Shown piece after piece: positions 7,227 to 16,264 of a stretch of DNA of 64,000 nucleotides. Location: the NCBI RefSeq assembly GCF_045762675.1, contig NZ_JBJDLK010000002.1:1-64000 (forward strand), read 5' to 3'. Each line of letters begins with the position of its first letter. Within the stretch, counting starts at the first letter, position 1. The notes under the pieces were generated by a model that worked only from the letters and a program-made list of their open reading frames with translations, did no database searches and had not been told where the DNA came from. This stretch comes from Elizabethkingia meningoseptica_A (GTDB lineage: Bacteria > Bacteroidota > Bacteroidia > Flavobacteriales > Weeksellaceae). A program made the translations under genes and the position numbers.

Positions 7227-8747
7227 TTATATCTGCGTCTTATGTTTTACATTCGTTAAGATGTCCGGGAAGTAAGAATCTGATAAATGTTCAAACTCGT
7301 CACCTCTCATAAACATTGAAGCATCCACATCTGCATAAGAAGATCTTCCTGCGGCTGCAATAAGTTCATTACACGTATGAAGTGTATTCTTGTGGAAGTA
7401 ATATACTCTTTCACTTTTATCTGCCACATCTAATCCTTTAATCAGCATTTTATCCTGTGTTGCTACTCCTGTAGGACATGCGTTGGAATGACACCTTAAG
7501 GCCTGAATACATCCTAAAGAGAACATAAAGCCTCTTGCATTATTACACATATCAGCGCCCATTGCTACAGCTCTCAGAATATCCAGAGAAGTAAGTACTT
7601 TACCGCTGGCAATAATTCTGATTTTATCTCTTACATTGTATTTCTGAAGCGTTCTGTTTACAAAGATCAGTGCAGGTTCTAAAGGCATACCAACCCCGTC
7701 TGAAAATTCCAGAGGCGCAGCACCAGTTCCTCCTTCAGCACCATCAACCGTAACGAAATCCGGCCAGATACTTAGTTCGTTCATTTTCTCACATATTTCT
7801 TCAAACTCACGTGTATCTCCTACACACAGTTTAAATCCTACCGGCTTACCTTCGCTAAGGTCTCTTAACTGCTGAACGAATTTAAGCAGCCCTTCAGCGT
7901 TATTAAAAGCTGTATGCCCCGGAGGCGAAAGAATAGTTTTACCTGCTTCTACGTGACGTATCTTAGCAATTTCCGGTGTATTTTTAACACCCGGCAATAC
8001 ACCACCATGTCCGGGTTTTGCTCCCTGAGATAATTTAATTTCAATCATCTTTACATTTGGGTGTGCAGACTTTTCAGCAAATAACTCAGGATTAAAATGT
8101 CCCTGATCATCACGGCAACCGAAATAACCGGTACCAATCTGCCAACAAAGGTCACCACCTCCTTCAAGATGATAGTGAGAAATTCCCCCTTCACCTGTAT
8201 TATGAAAGAAATTACCTTTTTTAGCTCCCTGATTCAATGAGATCACGGCTCTGTTACTTAATGCACCATAACTCATCGCAGAAATATTAAATAACGATGC
8301 ATTATAAGGCTTTTTACACAAAGGACCACCTACAATTACTCTTGGCAATTCTTCTGAAGGCAGTTTTGCATATATAGAATGCTTAATCCCCTCATACTTT
8401 CTGGTATTAATGTCCAGCTGTGTACCAAACGGTACATTTGAAGAAATGTTTTTTGCTCTTCTGTAGGCCGCAGATCTTTCATTCCTCGGGAAAGGTTTCC
8501 CGTCCGTATTTCTTTCAATGAAATACTGCTGCATTTCCGGCGAGATTTCTTCAAAGAAATAACGAAAATTTCCCAAAACCGGAAAATTCCTCAGAATAGC
8601 ATGCTTCGTCTGAAAGGCGTCATATAAGCCCCAGAGGTAAATAATGGTTAGCAGAATCGGAATCCATAAATCTGCTTTAATCAGGAAAGTTATTCCCCAG
8701 GATGCCAAAACAACAACAATTCCCCAGGTAAGAAACTGATTTCTCAT
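7227..8747 (-). CDS. Membrane-anchored FMN-binding glutamate-synthase-family protein
   Basis: 506 residues. Two hydrophobic helices in the first 45 residues anchor it to the membrane. The rest is the FMN-binding central domain of glutamate synthase (GltB domain 2): KLSQGAKPGHGG, DGAEGGTGAAP, and the 3Fe-4S ligand pattern C-x5-C-x4-C in CIQALRCHSNACPTG. It lacks the amidotransferase domain of true GOGAT, so it cannot use glutamine on its own. Stand-alone proteins of this type are common and their reaction is not settled; an oxidoreductase acting on a glutamate-like substrate is the most that can be said. Single gene with its own terminator. Confidence 0.85.
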   Translation of the reverse strand: MRNQFLTWGIVVVLASWGITFLIKADLWIPILLTIIYLWGLYDAFQTKHAILRNFPVLGNFRYFFEEISPEMQQYFIERNTDGKPFPRNERSAAYRRAKNISSNVPFGTQLDINTRKYEGIKHSIYAKLPSEELPRVIVGGPLCKKPYNASLFNISAMSYGALSNRAVISLNQGAKKGNFFHNTGEGGISHYHLEGGGDLCWQIGTGYFGCRDDQGHFNPELFAEKSAHPNVKMIEIKLSQGAKPGHGGVLPGVKNTPEIAKIRHVEAGKTILSPPGHTAFNNAEGLLKFVQQLRDLSEGKPVGFKLCVGDTREFEEICEKMNELSIWPDFVTVDGAEGGTGAAPLEFSDGVGMPLEPALIFVNRTLQKYNVRDKIRIIASGKVLTSLDILRAVAMGADMCNNARGFMFSLGCIQALRCHSNACPTGVATQDKMLIKGLDVADKSERVYYFHKNTLHTCNELIAAAGRSSYADVDASMFMRGDEFEHLSDSYFPDILTNVKHKTQI

Positions 8748-9064
8748 TACGATAATTTTATATTAAAATGACCTCAAATATACCTAAATAAAAACAGTAA
8801 AACCAAGATTTATCATTAAACGAAAACCACGATATTCTTTTTATAAAAAAATTAACATTCCTTATCATTTATTTGCTTTTTCCAGCACAAACTTTGCTAT
8901 TACAGAGGAAACAATATCCCTTAGTTTTGGCGGTTTTTATCATATAACGTGGAAAAACGTCATACTAAGCCCTAAATATCCTTAATCATAAATTTCTCTA
9001 CTGAAACTTCTACATTTTATGTAGAAGTTTTTTATTATTTTTACTAAAAAATACAGACACTTTT
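8748..9064 (+). other. Intergenic region with an orphan plus-strand terminator hairpin
   Basis: This stretch of about 320 bp has no gene I can support. Near its right end AAACTTCTAC (9004-9013) pairs with GTAGAAGTTT (9021-9030) around ATTTTAT, followed by a T-rich tract: a Rho-independent terminator pointing at the thioesterase gene 35 bp away. No plus-strand gene lies upstream, so it either ends a small RNA starting in this region or attenuates the downstream operon. Confidence 0.5.
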
Positions 9065-9463
9065 ATGGCAATGAATTTCCATACCCGTAAATGGGTAAAA
9101 CCGGAAGATCTTAATCCTAACCAATCTTTATTCGGAGGAAGACTCCTGCAATGGATCGATGAAGAAGCAGCATTATACGCTATCATACAATTAGAGAATC
9201 CCCGTTGTGTTACCAAATTTATTTCTGAAATAAACTTTATACATTCTGCTACACAGGGTGATATTGTAGAGATAGGAATTCTGGCGACGTCTTTCGGGCA
9301 TACTTCTATCACACTTTCATGTGAGGTAAGAAATAAAATGACAAGACAAACTATTATCAAAATTGATAAGATTATAATGGTAAGCCTTGATGAACATGGT
9401 AAACCTACTGCGCACGGAAAAACTAAAATAGAATACCCGCACGACAGATTTCCTGAAAACTAA
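9065..9463 (+). CDS. Acyl-CoA thioesterase, hotdog fold
   Basis: A 132-residue single-hotdog protein of the YciA/ACOT type that hydrolyses acyl-CoA. NPNQSLFGGRLLQWIDEEAA carries the conserved N-x-x-x-x-x-G-G-x-L-x-x-W-x-D/E motif with the catalytic Asp or Glu. It overlaps the start of the AraC gene by one base and so is likely co-transcribed with the copper genes, though a biochemical link to copper is not obvious. Preceded by the hairpin at 9004-9030. Confidence 0.88.
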   Translation: MAMNFHTRKWVKPEDLNPNQSLFGGRLLQWIDEEAALYAIIQLENPRCVTKFISEINFIHSATQGDIVEIGILATSFGHTSITLSCEVRNKMTRQTIIKIDKIIMVSLDEHGKPTAHGKTKIEYPHDRFPEN

Positions 9464-10023
9464 TGGAATTATATATTAAAAATATGGTATGTGGAAGATG
9501 CCTTTCTTCTGTTGAAAATATCTTTAATACCCTGAAGATTGATTTAACAAAGTTAGAGTTAGGCATTGCCACTACTTCTGCTGATTTAACAAAAGAACAA
9601 CTGACTCTTTTAGAAAAAGAGCTCAACAATCAGGGGTTTGAAATTCTTCAGGATTTCTCTGTAAAACAGATCGAGAAAATGAAGACCCTTATTCTTCAGA
9701 AGGTGCAGAGTCTGGATATTGAAGAGGATTTCAAAATTTCGGTATACCTGAGCGATCATCTGCATAAGGAATACAGTTCCCTTTCCAAGTTATTTTCCCA
9801 GACTGAAAATGTTACACTGGAGCAATACTATATCCTTCATAAAATAGAAAAGGTTAAAGAACTTCTGGTTTACAATGAATTTTCACTTACCCAGATTGCA
9901 GATATGCTGGGGTATAAAACTGTTCAACATCTTTCTTCCCAATTTAAAAAAGTAACAGGCTTCTCCCCTTCACAATTTCAGAAGGCCAAGGATAAGCATC
10001 GCCAACATCTGGATAAAATCTGA
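9463..10023 (+). CDS. AraC-family regulator with HMA-like N-terminus
   Basis: 186 residues. The N-terminus MELYIKNMVCGRCLSSVENI has the M-x-C-x-x-C metal-binding motif at the position seen in heavy-metal-associated (HMA) domains and copper chaperones, and about 70 residues are compatible with that ferredoxin-like fold. The C-terminal third is a two-helix-turn-helix AraC domain (FSLTQIADMLGYKTVQHLSS, GFSPSQFQKAK). A metal-sensing head on a DNA-binding domain, encoded just upstream of a copper ATPase, points to a copper-responsive activator. Its start ATG shares a base with the preceding stop codon, suggesting translational coupling. Confidence 0.85.
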   Translation: MELYIKNMVCGRCLSSVENIFNTLKIDLTKLELGIATTSADLTKEQLTLLEKELNNQGFEILQDFSVKQIEKMKTLILQKVQSLDIEEDFKISVYLSDHLHKEYSSLSKLFSQTENVTLEQYYILHKIEKVKELLVYNEFSLTQIADMLGYKTVQHLSSQFKKVTGFSPSQFQKAKDKHRQHLDKI

Positions 10024-10101
10024 ATTATATAAACTTCTTCCATATATTTATAATACATACCCTATTTCTCTTTCCGAAATTTGTAGTATAAAATAATTAT
10101 C

Positions 10102-13074
10102 ATGGAAAAAGTATTCAATATAAACGGAATGTCCTGTGATGGCTGTCGAAGTAAAATAGAAAAGAAGCTCAATGAACTGGACGGCATAACAGCCAGTGTA
10201 AAACTTCATCCGCCTATTGCAACAGTAAATTCCGATAAGGATATTTCCGGGGAAGAAATACAACAAAAGCTTCAGGAAGCCGGTAACTATACTCTTGAAA
10301 AAGAAACTTCTTCTTCCTGTTGTTCTGCTCCTAAAGGAAATTCTCTTCCTGCTGTAGGAAGTCTGAAAAAAGAAGCCGCAAAACATACTACAGAAAAATC
10401 GTCGTGCTGTTCGACAAATCAGCAGCATCAGCATACCACTCCTCATGCCGATAAAATTTCTCCCAGCGGACAATATATATGCCCTATGAAATGCGAAGGT
10501 GAGAAAATTTACAATGAACCCGGAAGATGTCCGGTATGCGGAATGTTCCTTGCTCCCGTAGAAGAAGTTAACGCTTCCAGCAGTGAACAGAAAGCTTCAT
10601 GCTGTGCTACTCAACAGCAACACGAGCATAAAACTCATGCTTCCGATAAAATCTCTCCGAGCGGACAATATATATGCCCTATGAAATGTGAAGGTGAGAA
10701 AATTTACAATGAACCCGGAAGATGCCCGGTATGCGGAATGTTCCTTGCTCCCGTAGAAGAAGTTAACGCTTCTTACAACGAGCAGAAAGCCTCTTGTTGT
10801 AGTGGCGGCGTTCATCATCATAATGAAGCTCCCAAAGTTACCTCTTTATCGGCAGGGAAATATTACTGTCCGATGCAGTGTGAGGGAGATAAACTATATG
10901 ATCACGCTGGCAGCTGCCCGGTATGTGGGATGAATCTGGAAAAAATACCGGAGCTGAAGAAAAAAATTCAGTATACCTGCCCGATGCACCCTGAAGTGGT
11001 TCAGGATGAACCTGGCAATTGCCCTATATGCGGAATGGATCTTGTTCCAATGGAACCCACCGAAGAAGAAGACGCTACTTATAAAAGTCTGCTTAAGAAA
11101 TTCTGGATCGCTGTTGGTTTTACAGTTCCTGTTTTTGTACTGGCTATGGGTGGCATGATTCCCGGAAATCCAATTTCTAAAGTAATTTCTCCAAATATTA
11201 ATGGCTGGATACAGCTGGCTTTGACAATACCGGTTGTTTTCTATGCTGCCTGGATGTTTTTTGAACGGGCATGGACTTCTTTCAAAACATGGAAACTGAA
11301 TATGTTCAGTCTTATCGGGCTTGGAGCCGGTGCTGCATTTATTTACAGTATTGTTGCCTTATTGTTTCCGGCTGTTGTTCCTCATGAGCTTAAAGAACAC
11401 CATGGAGGTGCTAATTTATACTTTGAATCGGTCTGTGTTATTTTAACACTTGTTCTTCTTGGACAGCTCATGGAAGCAAAAGCGCATTCCAGAACAAACT
11501 CTGCCATTAAAGAGCTTATAAAGTTATCACCAACGGAAGCTACTCTTGTAGAAAACGGACAGGATAAAAAAATTGCCGTTGATCATATTCAGCTTGGTAA
11601 TATTTTAAAGGTAAAGCCAGGTGATAAAATTCCTGTAGATGGGAAGATTACTGAAGGCTATTCTACGATAGACGAGTCTATGATTACGGGAGAACCTGTT
11701 CCGGTAGATAAAAAAGAGGGCGATCTGGTTACATCCGGTACAATTAACGGTAACAGAACTTTCCTTATGGAGGCTCAGCGTGTGGGTGACGAAACATTGC
11801 TTTCACAGATTATTCATATGGTCAATGAGGCCAGCAGAAGTAAAGCACCTATACAAAAACTCACCGATAAGGTTTCTGCCATCTTTGTACCTGTTGTTAT
11901 ATTAATAGCTCTTGTTACTTTTGGCGCCTGGACAATATGGGGACCTGAACCTAAGTTTGTTTATGCATTTGCAAACCTTCTGGCTGTACTTATTGTAGCA
12001 TGTCCGTGTGCACTTGGTCTGGCGACACCAATGTCGGTAATGGTAGGTGTAGGTAAAGGTGCTAAAAACGGTATCCTGATTAAAAACGCAGAAGCTCTTG
12101 AAAACCTGAATAAGGTAAATGTGCTGGTTACAGATAAAACGGGAACACTTACTGAAGGAAAGCCTGTTGTACAAAAAACAGGTGTGTTTGGAGGTTTCAC
12201 AGAGCAGGAAGTACTACAGACTGCAGCCAGCCTGAATCAGAACAGTACGCACCCGTTAGCAGAAGCTATTACCAATAAAGCTAAAGAACTTCACCTGATA
12301 ACTGAAAAAGCAGTCAACTTTGAAAATATTTCCGGTAAAGGGGTTTACGGTCAGATTGGAAATAAGGAAGTTCTTGTAGGAAACGACAGTCTGTTAAACG
12401 CCTATGATATAGCTATCCCCAATGATGTGATTTCCCAAATTACGGCTGAACAGGAACAGGGGAAAACGGTTTCTTATGTTTGTATTGATAAAAAGATTGC
12501 GGGTTATATTGCTATTACAGATCCTGTAAAAGCAACTTCTAAAGAAGCTGTCCACAAGTTAATGCAAATGGGTGTTGATGTTGTAATGATTACAGGAGAT
12601 AACCGTAAAACAGCTAAAGCTGTAGCGGACAGCCTGGGTATACAACATTATATTACGCAGGCTTTACCTGAAGATAAACTTCGTGAAATTAAAAAGCTTC
12701 AACAAGAGGGTAAAATCGTAGCAATGGCCGGAGATGGGATTAATGACGCTCCTGCTCTGGCACAATCCGACATTGGTATTGCAATGGGAACAGGAACTGA
12801 TGTTGCAATAGAAAGTGCCCAGATTACTCTTTTAAAAGGAGATCTTAAAGGCATTGTTAAAGCTAAGGTACTTAGTCATAAACTGGTACAAAACATTAAA
12901 CAAAATCTTCTTTTTGCATTCTTATATAATGTACTGGGAATTCCTATTGCTGCCGGAATTTTATATCCTTCTCTGGGAATACTGCTCTCTCCTATGATTG
13001 CTGCGGCAGCCATGAGTTGTAGTTCTGTATCTGTAATTGCGAATTCTTTAAGACTAAACTCTGCTAAGTTGTAG
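10102..13074 (+). CDS. copA: Copper-translocating P1B-type ATPase with expanded metal-binding repeats
   Basis: A 990-residue inner-membrane pump that exports Cu(I). In order: an N-terminal HMA domain (MSCDGC, residues 10-15); four heavy-metal-binding repeats of the C-P-M-x-n-C-P-V-C-G-M type starting at Cys127, Cys192, Cys256 and Cys293; His- and Cys-rich linkers (QQHQH, SSCCS); then the P-type core. The core has TGEPVPV, the transmembrane CPC (634-636), the phosphorylated Asp678 in DKTGT, the THP motif and GDGINDAP (near 878). Repeats one and two are nearly identical, the result of a recent duplication. 78 bp after the regulator; a terminator follows. Copper is inferred from CPC and context; silver is also possible. 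Confidence 0.95.
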   Translation: MEKVFNINGMSCDGCRSKIEKKLNELDGITASVKLHPPIATVNSDKDISGEEIQQKLQEAGNYTLEKETSSSCCSAPKGNSLPAVGSLKKEAAKHTTEKSSCCSTNQQHQHTTPHADKISPSGQYICPMKCEGEKIYNEPGRCPVCGMFLAPVEEVNASSSEQKASCCATQQQHEHKTHASDKISPSGQYICPMKCEGEKIYNEPGRCPVCGMFLAPVEEVNASYNEQKASCCSGGVHHHNEAPKVTSLSAGKYYCPMQCEGDKLYDHAGSCPVCGMNLEKIPELKKKIQYTCPMHPEVVQDEPGNCPICGMDLVPMEPTEEEDATYKSLLKKFWIAVGFTVPVFVLAMGGMIPGNPISKVISPNINGWIQLALTIPVVFYAAWMFFERAWTSFKTWKLNMFSLIGLGAGAAFIYSIVALLFPAVVPHELKEHHGGANLYFESVCVILTLVLLGQLMEAKAHSRTNSAIKELIKLSPTEATLVENGQDKKIAVDHIQLGNILKVKPGDKIPVDGKITEGYSTIDESMITGEPVPVDKKEGDLVTSGTINGNRTFLMEAQRVGDETLLSQIIHMVNEASRSKAPIQKLTDKVSAIFVPVVILIALVTFGAWTIWGPEPKFVYAFANLLAVLIVACPCALGLATPMSVMVGVGKGAKNGILIKNAEALENLNKVNVLVTDKTGTLTEGKPVVQKTGVFGGFTEQEVLQTAASLNQNSTHPLAEAITNKAKELHLITEKAVNFENISGKGVYGQIGNKEVLVGNDSLLNAYDIAIPNDVISQITAEQEQGKTVSYVCIDKKIAGYIAITDPVKATSKEAVHKLMQMGVDVVMITGDNRKTAKAVADSLGIQHYITQALPEDKLREIKKLQQEGKIVAMAGDGINDAPALAQSDIGIAMGTGTDVAIESAQITLLKGDLKGIVKAKVLSHKLVQNIKQNLLFAFLYNVLGIPIAAGILYPSLGILLSPMIAAAAMSCSSVSVIANSLRLNSAKL
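10448..10577 (+). repeat. Intragenic direct repeat, copy 1
   Basis: This 130-bp segment and the one at 10643-10772 differ at only four positions, all synonymous. The period is 195 bp (65 codons), so the unit also includes the less conserved His-rich linker. It encodes one heavy-metal-binding module of the copper ATPase. Confidence 0.95.
10643..10772 (+). repeat. Intragenic direct repeat, copy 2
   Basis: Second copy of the metal-binding module, 126 of 130 bases identical to the copy at 10448-10577. Near-identity at silent sites argues for recent duplication or gene conversion. Confidence 0.95.
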
Positions 13075-13101
13075 AGAACCTATTTCCATAAATCTAATGC
13101 C

Positions 13102-13134
13102 CAAGACCCTCCTTAATAAGGTTGGGTCTTTTTA
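13102..13134 (+). terminator. Terminator of the copper operon
   Basis: AAGACCCTCCTT pairs with AAGGTTGGGTCTT around AAT, with one T-T mismatch, followed by TTTT. Confidence 0.85.
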
Positions 13135-13203
13135 TTTGATATCTCTTTCAGAAGTTTTTCACTATTTTTGGCGCTAAAATTTACACAAACATCTACTATT
13201 TAC

Positions 13204-14586
13204 ATGAAAAAACACTACTTATTAGCGTCTATTGCTATATTTACAGTATCTCAGGGACAAAGCCTGAAAACGGATTCTGTAAAGAGCAATATACCACCAC
13301 CGCTCACTGTTACGGCTTCTGACGCTCCACCACCCAAACTGAAATTCTTTCAGAAGGAATGGACTAAAAAGTCTGTTGCTCCAAGTATACTTTTCATTGC
13401 TTCTGCAGCTACATGGGGACAGAAGGAACAAATTCGTGAAGGCCGGAACAGGTATTTGCCTAACTTCAAAGTTCCGTATGATGATTATCTTCAGTATGCG
13501 CCTGCCGCTGCCGTATATGGTTTAAAGCTGGCTGGTGTAAAGGGAAGAAATAATATTGGAAGAGCTACATTATCCTATGCCACCAGTCTTGCCATTATGG
13601 CTATTTTGGTGAATTCCATTAAATATACCGCCAGAGTGGAGCGCCCGGATGGTTCTAAAAGAAATTCATTTCCTTCAGGGCATGCTGCAATGGCTTTTAC
13701 AAATGCTGCATTTCTGGATAAAGAATACGGGCTTGTAAATCCCGCGTATAGTATTGGCGGATATAGTGCTGCTACTTTTACCGGAATGGGACGTGCGCTT
13801 AATAACCGCCATTGGCTTCCGGATATATTAGCTGGTGCAGGAATTGGTATTCTTTCAACGGAACTGGGTTACTTTTTTATCGACAAGATTTTTAAAAATA
13901 AAGGTGATAATTTAGGGTTGCTTTCCAGAATTGAAGGGAATGGAAATCCTTCTTTCTTAGCACTAAAGTCCGGAGCAGCAATCGCAACCACCAACTTCCT
14001 TAAAGAATCTGAATTAAGCGACAGAAAAACGGTAGGATTTGAAGCCGGTTTAGAAGGAGCTTATTTCTTCAATAAAAACTGGGGTATCGGTGCTGATCTT
14101 AATTTTGCCAGTTTTCCGGTACGTGAGCTGCACTTAAAAACGGATGATCCTGAACTTGAAGCACTGGATGTGCAAACCCAGTCTCTGGGTTTCCTTAATC
14201 TTATGGCTGGTCCTTATTTTGCTTATGATATTTCGGACAAATGGCAGGTAATGCTGAAAACAACAGTCGGTTATTCAAAGGCAGCAAATGGTAAGGTATA
14301 TCTTAAAGATGATGATCCTACGGCTACACAGCATTATTATAATATTGCGTCTTACAGACCATCAAAAAGTATTATGACAAGTTCGGGAGTGTCATTAACA
14401 TATAAGTTGACACCTCAATTAGGGATCACAGCTTACAGTGATTTCCGTTTTACCAAATCTAAAATTCAGTATCATTTCAGTGATATTGTAGAGGATGATG
14501 ATAAACTCAACCACGATTTCAATTTTTCTTCCAATGAAAATATTTCTTATATGACACTGGGACTAAAATTGACTGCTTATTTCTAG
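13204..14586 (+). CDS. Exported PAP2-family phosphatase with beta-barrel-like C-terminus
   Basis: 460 residues, starting at the ATG followed by KKHYLLASIAIF; the in-frame codons upstream overlap promoter-like TATTTTTG (13163-13170). A signal peptide of about 17 residues ends at SQG. The PAP2 signature is complete: KYTARVERP, then PSGH, then RALNNRHWLPDILAG, supplying the acid-phosphatase histidines. Substrates could be lipid A phosphates, undecaprenyl pyrophosphate or phosphatidate. The C-terminal half (about 250-460) is made of alternating aromatic strands ending in Phe, like an outer-membrane beta-barrel, so this may be an outer-membrane-anchored phosphatase. The barrel is my inference from composition. 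Confidence 0.85.
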   Translation: MKKHYLLASIAIFTVSQGQSLKTDSVKSNIPPPLTVTASDAPPPKLKFFQKEWTKKSVAPSILFIASAATWGQKEQIREGRNRYLPNFKVPYDDYLQYAPAAAVYGLKLAGVKGRNNIGRATLSYATSLAIMAILVNSIKYTARVERPDGSKRNSFPSGHAAMAFTNAAFLDKEYGLVNPAYSIGGYSAATFTGMGRALNNRHWLPDILAGAGIGILSTELGYFFIDKIFKNKGDNLGLLSRIEGNGNPSFLALKSGAAIATTNFLKESELSDRKTVGFEAGLEGAYFFNKNWGIGADLNFASFPVRELHLKTDDPELEALDVQTQSLGFLNLMAGPYFAYDISDKWQVMLKTTVGYSKAANGKVYLKDDDPTATQHYYNIASYRPSKSIMTSSGVSLTYKLTPQLGITAYSDFRFTKSKIQYHFSDIVEDDDKLNHDFNFSSNENISYMTLGLKLTAYF

Positions 14587-14590
14587 ATAA

Positions 14591-14753
14591 AAAAAGAGAC
14601 TGTATTGAAAGCCTGAAGTATTTCGTTTTGACATCCTTAACTTGGTTTATAATAAGCTTGTCGAATTACAGAAGGACTATTGAGTAGCAATACTTTGTAT
14701 GATAAAGAATTTTGAAAAGCTCAATGTGACACTTTTAAGATAGTCTCTTTTTT
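14591..14753 (-). repeat. Dispersed hairpin element, copy A
   Basis: About 163 bp bounded by imperfect inverted repeats (AAAAAGAGACTGTATTGAAAG and the complement of CTTTTAAGATAGTCTCTTTTT). Reverse-complemented, its interior aligns along its whole length with the element at 26228-26390 (shared TGTCACATTGAGCTT, AATTCGAC, TTATAAAC, TCAAAACGAA). It lies between convergent genes and ends in T-runs, so it can act as a terminator. It encodes nothing. Confidence 0.75.
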
Positions 14754-14766
14754 TTATAAATGATAA

Positions 14767-15261
14767 TTATTTGATCTTTTTCAGTTCTGTTACTCCGTAA
14801 TGTAACCAGACTCCAAAAATACCTGTTCTGGAAAAGAACTGTTCTTTCTGATCAAGATATACATTTGTTTGCGGTTGGGTCTGGCAAATAAAGAAGTTTC
14901 CGCCGTCTATACAATTCATTTTTCCTTGTTTGTATAAATCAGTCCAACCAAACTCTTTGTATTGGTCCTCATTATCCTCCGGAGTATATAAAAACCTTCT
15001 GACTACTTTTTTATACTGCTTTTCATCTTTTTTGGATACAATTGTCCATCGCTTTAGGTCAATACTATATCTGGCGGCTTCATCTTCCGGATTTGCATCT
15101 GCCATTTTTTCAATAACTAAAGTGTCCAGAGCTTTGTCCAATCCGTCTTTTAATGTGTGCACGGTGTAAATCCCCGACCATATATCGGTTTTGTTTTTTG
15201 TTTGTGCCGATATAAGAACGGATAGTCCAAAAATAAATGTGAAAAATAATTTATTATTCAT
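14767..15261 (-). CDS. Exported protein of unknown function
   Basis: 164 residues with a signal peptide ending at SAQ (about residue 20). The mature part is hydrophilic and rich in Lys, Asp and Tyr; it has two cysteines (in MNCIDG and FFICQT) that could form a disulphide. I do not recognise a domain. It is monocistronic, convergent with the PAP2 gene, with a dispersed hairpin element at its 3' end. Probably a periplasmic protein with a genus-level distribution. Confidence 0.7.
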   Translation of the reverse strand: MNNKLFFTFIFGLSVLISAQTKNKTDIWSGIYTVHTLKDGLDKALDTLVIEKMADANPEDEAARYSIDLKRWTIVSKKDEKQYKKVVRRFLYTPEDNEDQYKEFGWTDLYKQGKMNCIDGGNFFICQTQPQTNVYLDQKEQFFSRTGIFGVWLHYGVTELKKIK

Positions 15262-15443
15262 GAGTGAGATTTAGTAACAGCAAGATAGGGTTTTCTTTGT
15301 AAAAATTATTTGGCTTAATATTCTAAATATTGACAGCCATATCATAACCTGTTAGCATAGGTTTTCAGGTTTAAAGCTCTAACTCATGCTCATATCTATA
15401 TCATCTTCAAATAACAGATAACTTTTTTCACTATTTTTATAGA

Positions 15444-15995
15444 ATGAGTAGAAAATATAAATTCCATGAAAAAGACGGAGCTTATTTTATAAGCTTTGCT
15501 ACTGTATTATGGATTGATGTTTTTACCCGAACAGAGTACTTTAATATTATTATTGACTCATTAGACTATTGCAGAAAAAATAAAGGAATGTCTATTTTTG
15601 GATACTGTATCATGCCGAGCCATGTGCATCTTATTTTTGCTTCAGAAAATGGAAAACCTTCAGAACTAATAAGAGATTTTAAGGGCTTTACTTCCCGAAA
15701 TCTAATAAAAGCAATAAAGGAAAATCCTCAGGAAAGTAGAAAAGAATGGCTATTGTGGATGTTTGGGAAAGCCGGACGAAAAAACTCCAACATAAAAGAA
15801 TATCAGTTTTGGCAACAAAACAATCACCCTATAGAAATATGGTCATTACATGTATTTGAACAAAAGCTTAATTATATTCATCAAAATCCCGTAGAATCTG
15901 GTTTTGTAATGGAACCCTGGGAATGGAAATATAGTAGTGCAAGGAATTATTGTGATGATTTTAGTGAAGTATTAGAAATTGATGTTAATGTATAA
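15444..15995 (+). CDS. REP-associated tyrosine transposase (RAYT)
   Basis: 183-residue single-domain Y1 transposase related to IS200/IS605 TnpA. The HUH metal motif is PSHVHLIF (His60, His62) and the likely catalytic Tyr144 is in LNYIHQNPV. RAYTs are domesticated transposases that process REP palindromes. That fits what lies next to the gene: a REP immediately after the stop codon, a tandem duplication of the gene's last 35 bases with a second REP, and an inverted third REP. The gene appears intact. Confidence 0.92.
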   Translation: MSRKYKFHEKDGAYFISFATVLWIDVFTRTEYFNIIIDSLDYCRKNKGMSIFGYCIMPSHVHLIFASENGKPSELIRDFKGFTSRNLIKAIKENPQESRKEWLLWMFGKAGRKNSNIKEYQFWQQNNHPIEIWSLHVFEQKLNYIHQNPVESGFVMEPWEWKYSSARNYCDDFSEVLEIDVNV

Positions 15996-16027
15996 TTTAT
16001 GGACATGAGCTTGATGCTCGCGCCAGC
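15961..16027 (+). repeat. RAYT 3' end plus REP, copy 1
   Basis: 67 bp containing the last codons of the RAYT gene and the first REP (16001-16027). The REP has a hairpin GAGC-TTGAT-GCTC and the tail GCGCCAGC. Copy 2 lies at 16066-16132. Confidence 0.9.
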
Positions 16028-16065
16028 GCTAATGAGTAAGAACTGAAATATATTTGTATAAAGAA

Positions 16066-16132
16066 TTAGTGAGGTATCGGAAATTGATATTAATGTATAA
16101 GTTATGGACACGAGCATGATGCTCGCGCCAGC
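16066..16132 (+). repeat. RAYT 3' end plus REP, copy 2
   Basis: 60 of 67 positions match copy 1. The coding remnant is not part of an intact gene. The REP at 16106-16132 has a longer perfect stem, CGAGCAT with ATGCTCG, than copy 1. Confidence 0.9.
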
Positions 16133-16264
16133 ATAAGATTCTTTGTCAAAAGCATTTTGTTTAGTCTTCTAAATTTTGACCACTACAAAGCGGCATCTTT
16201 ACAGCATGAAAGTAAAGCGCTCGCTGGCAAAAAACATCAAAATTATTAGAGTTAATAATAGTTC

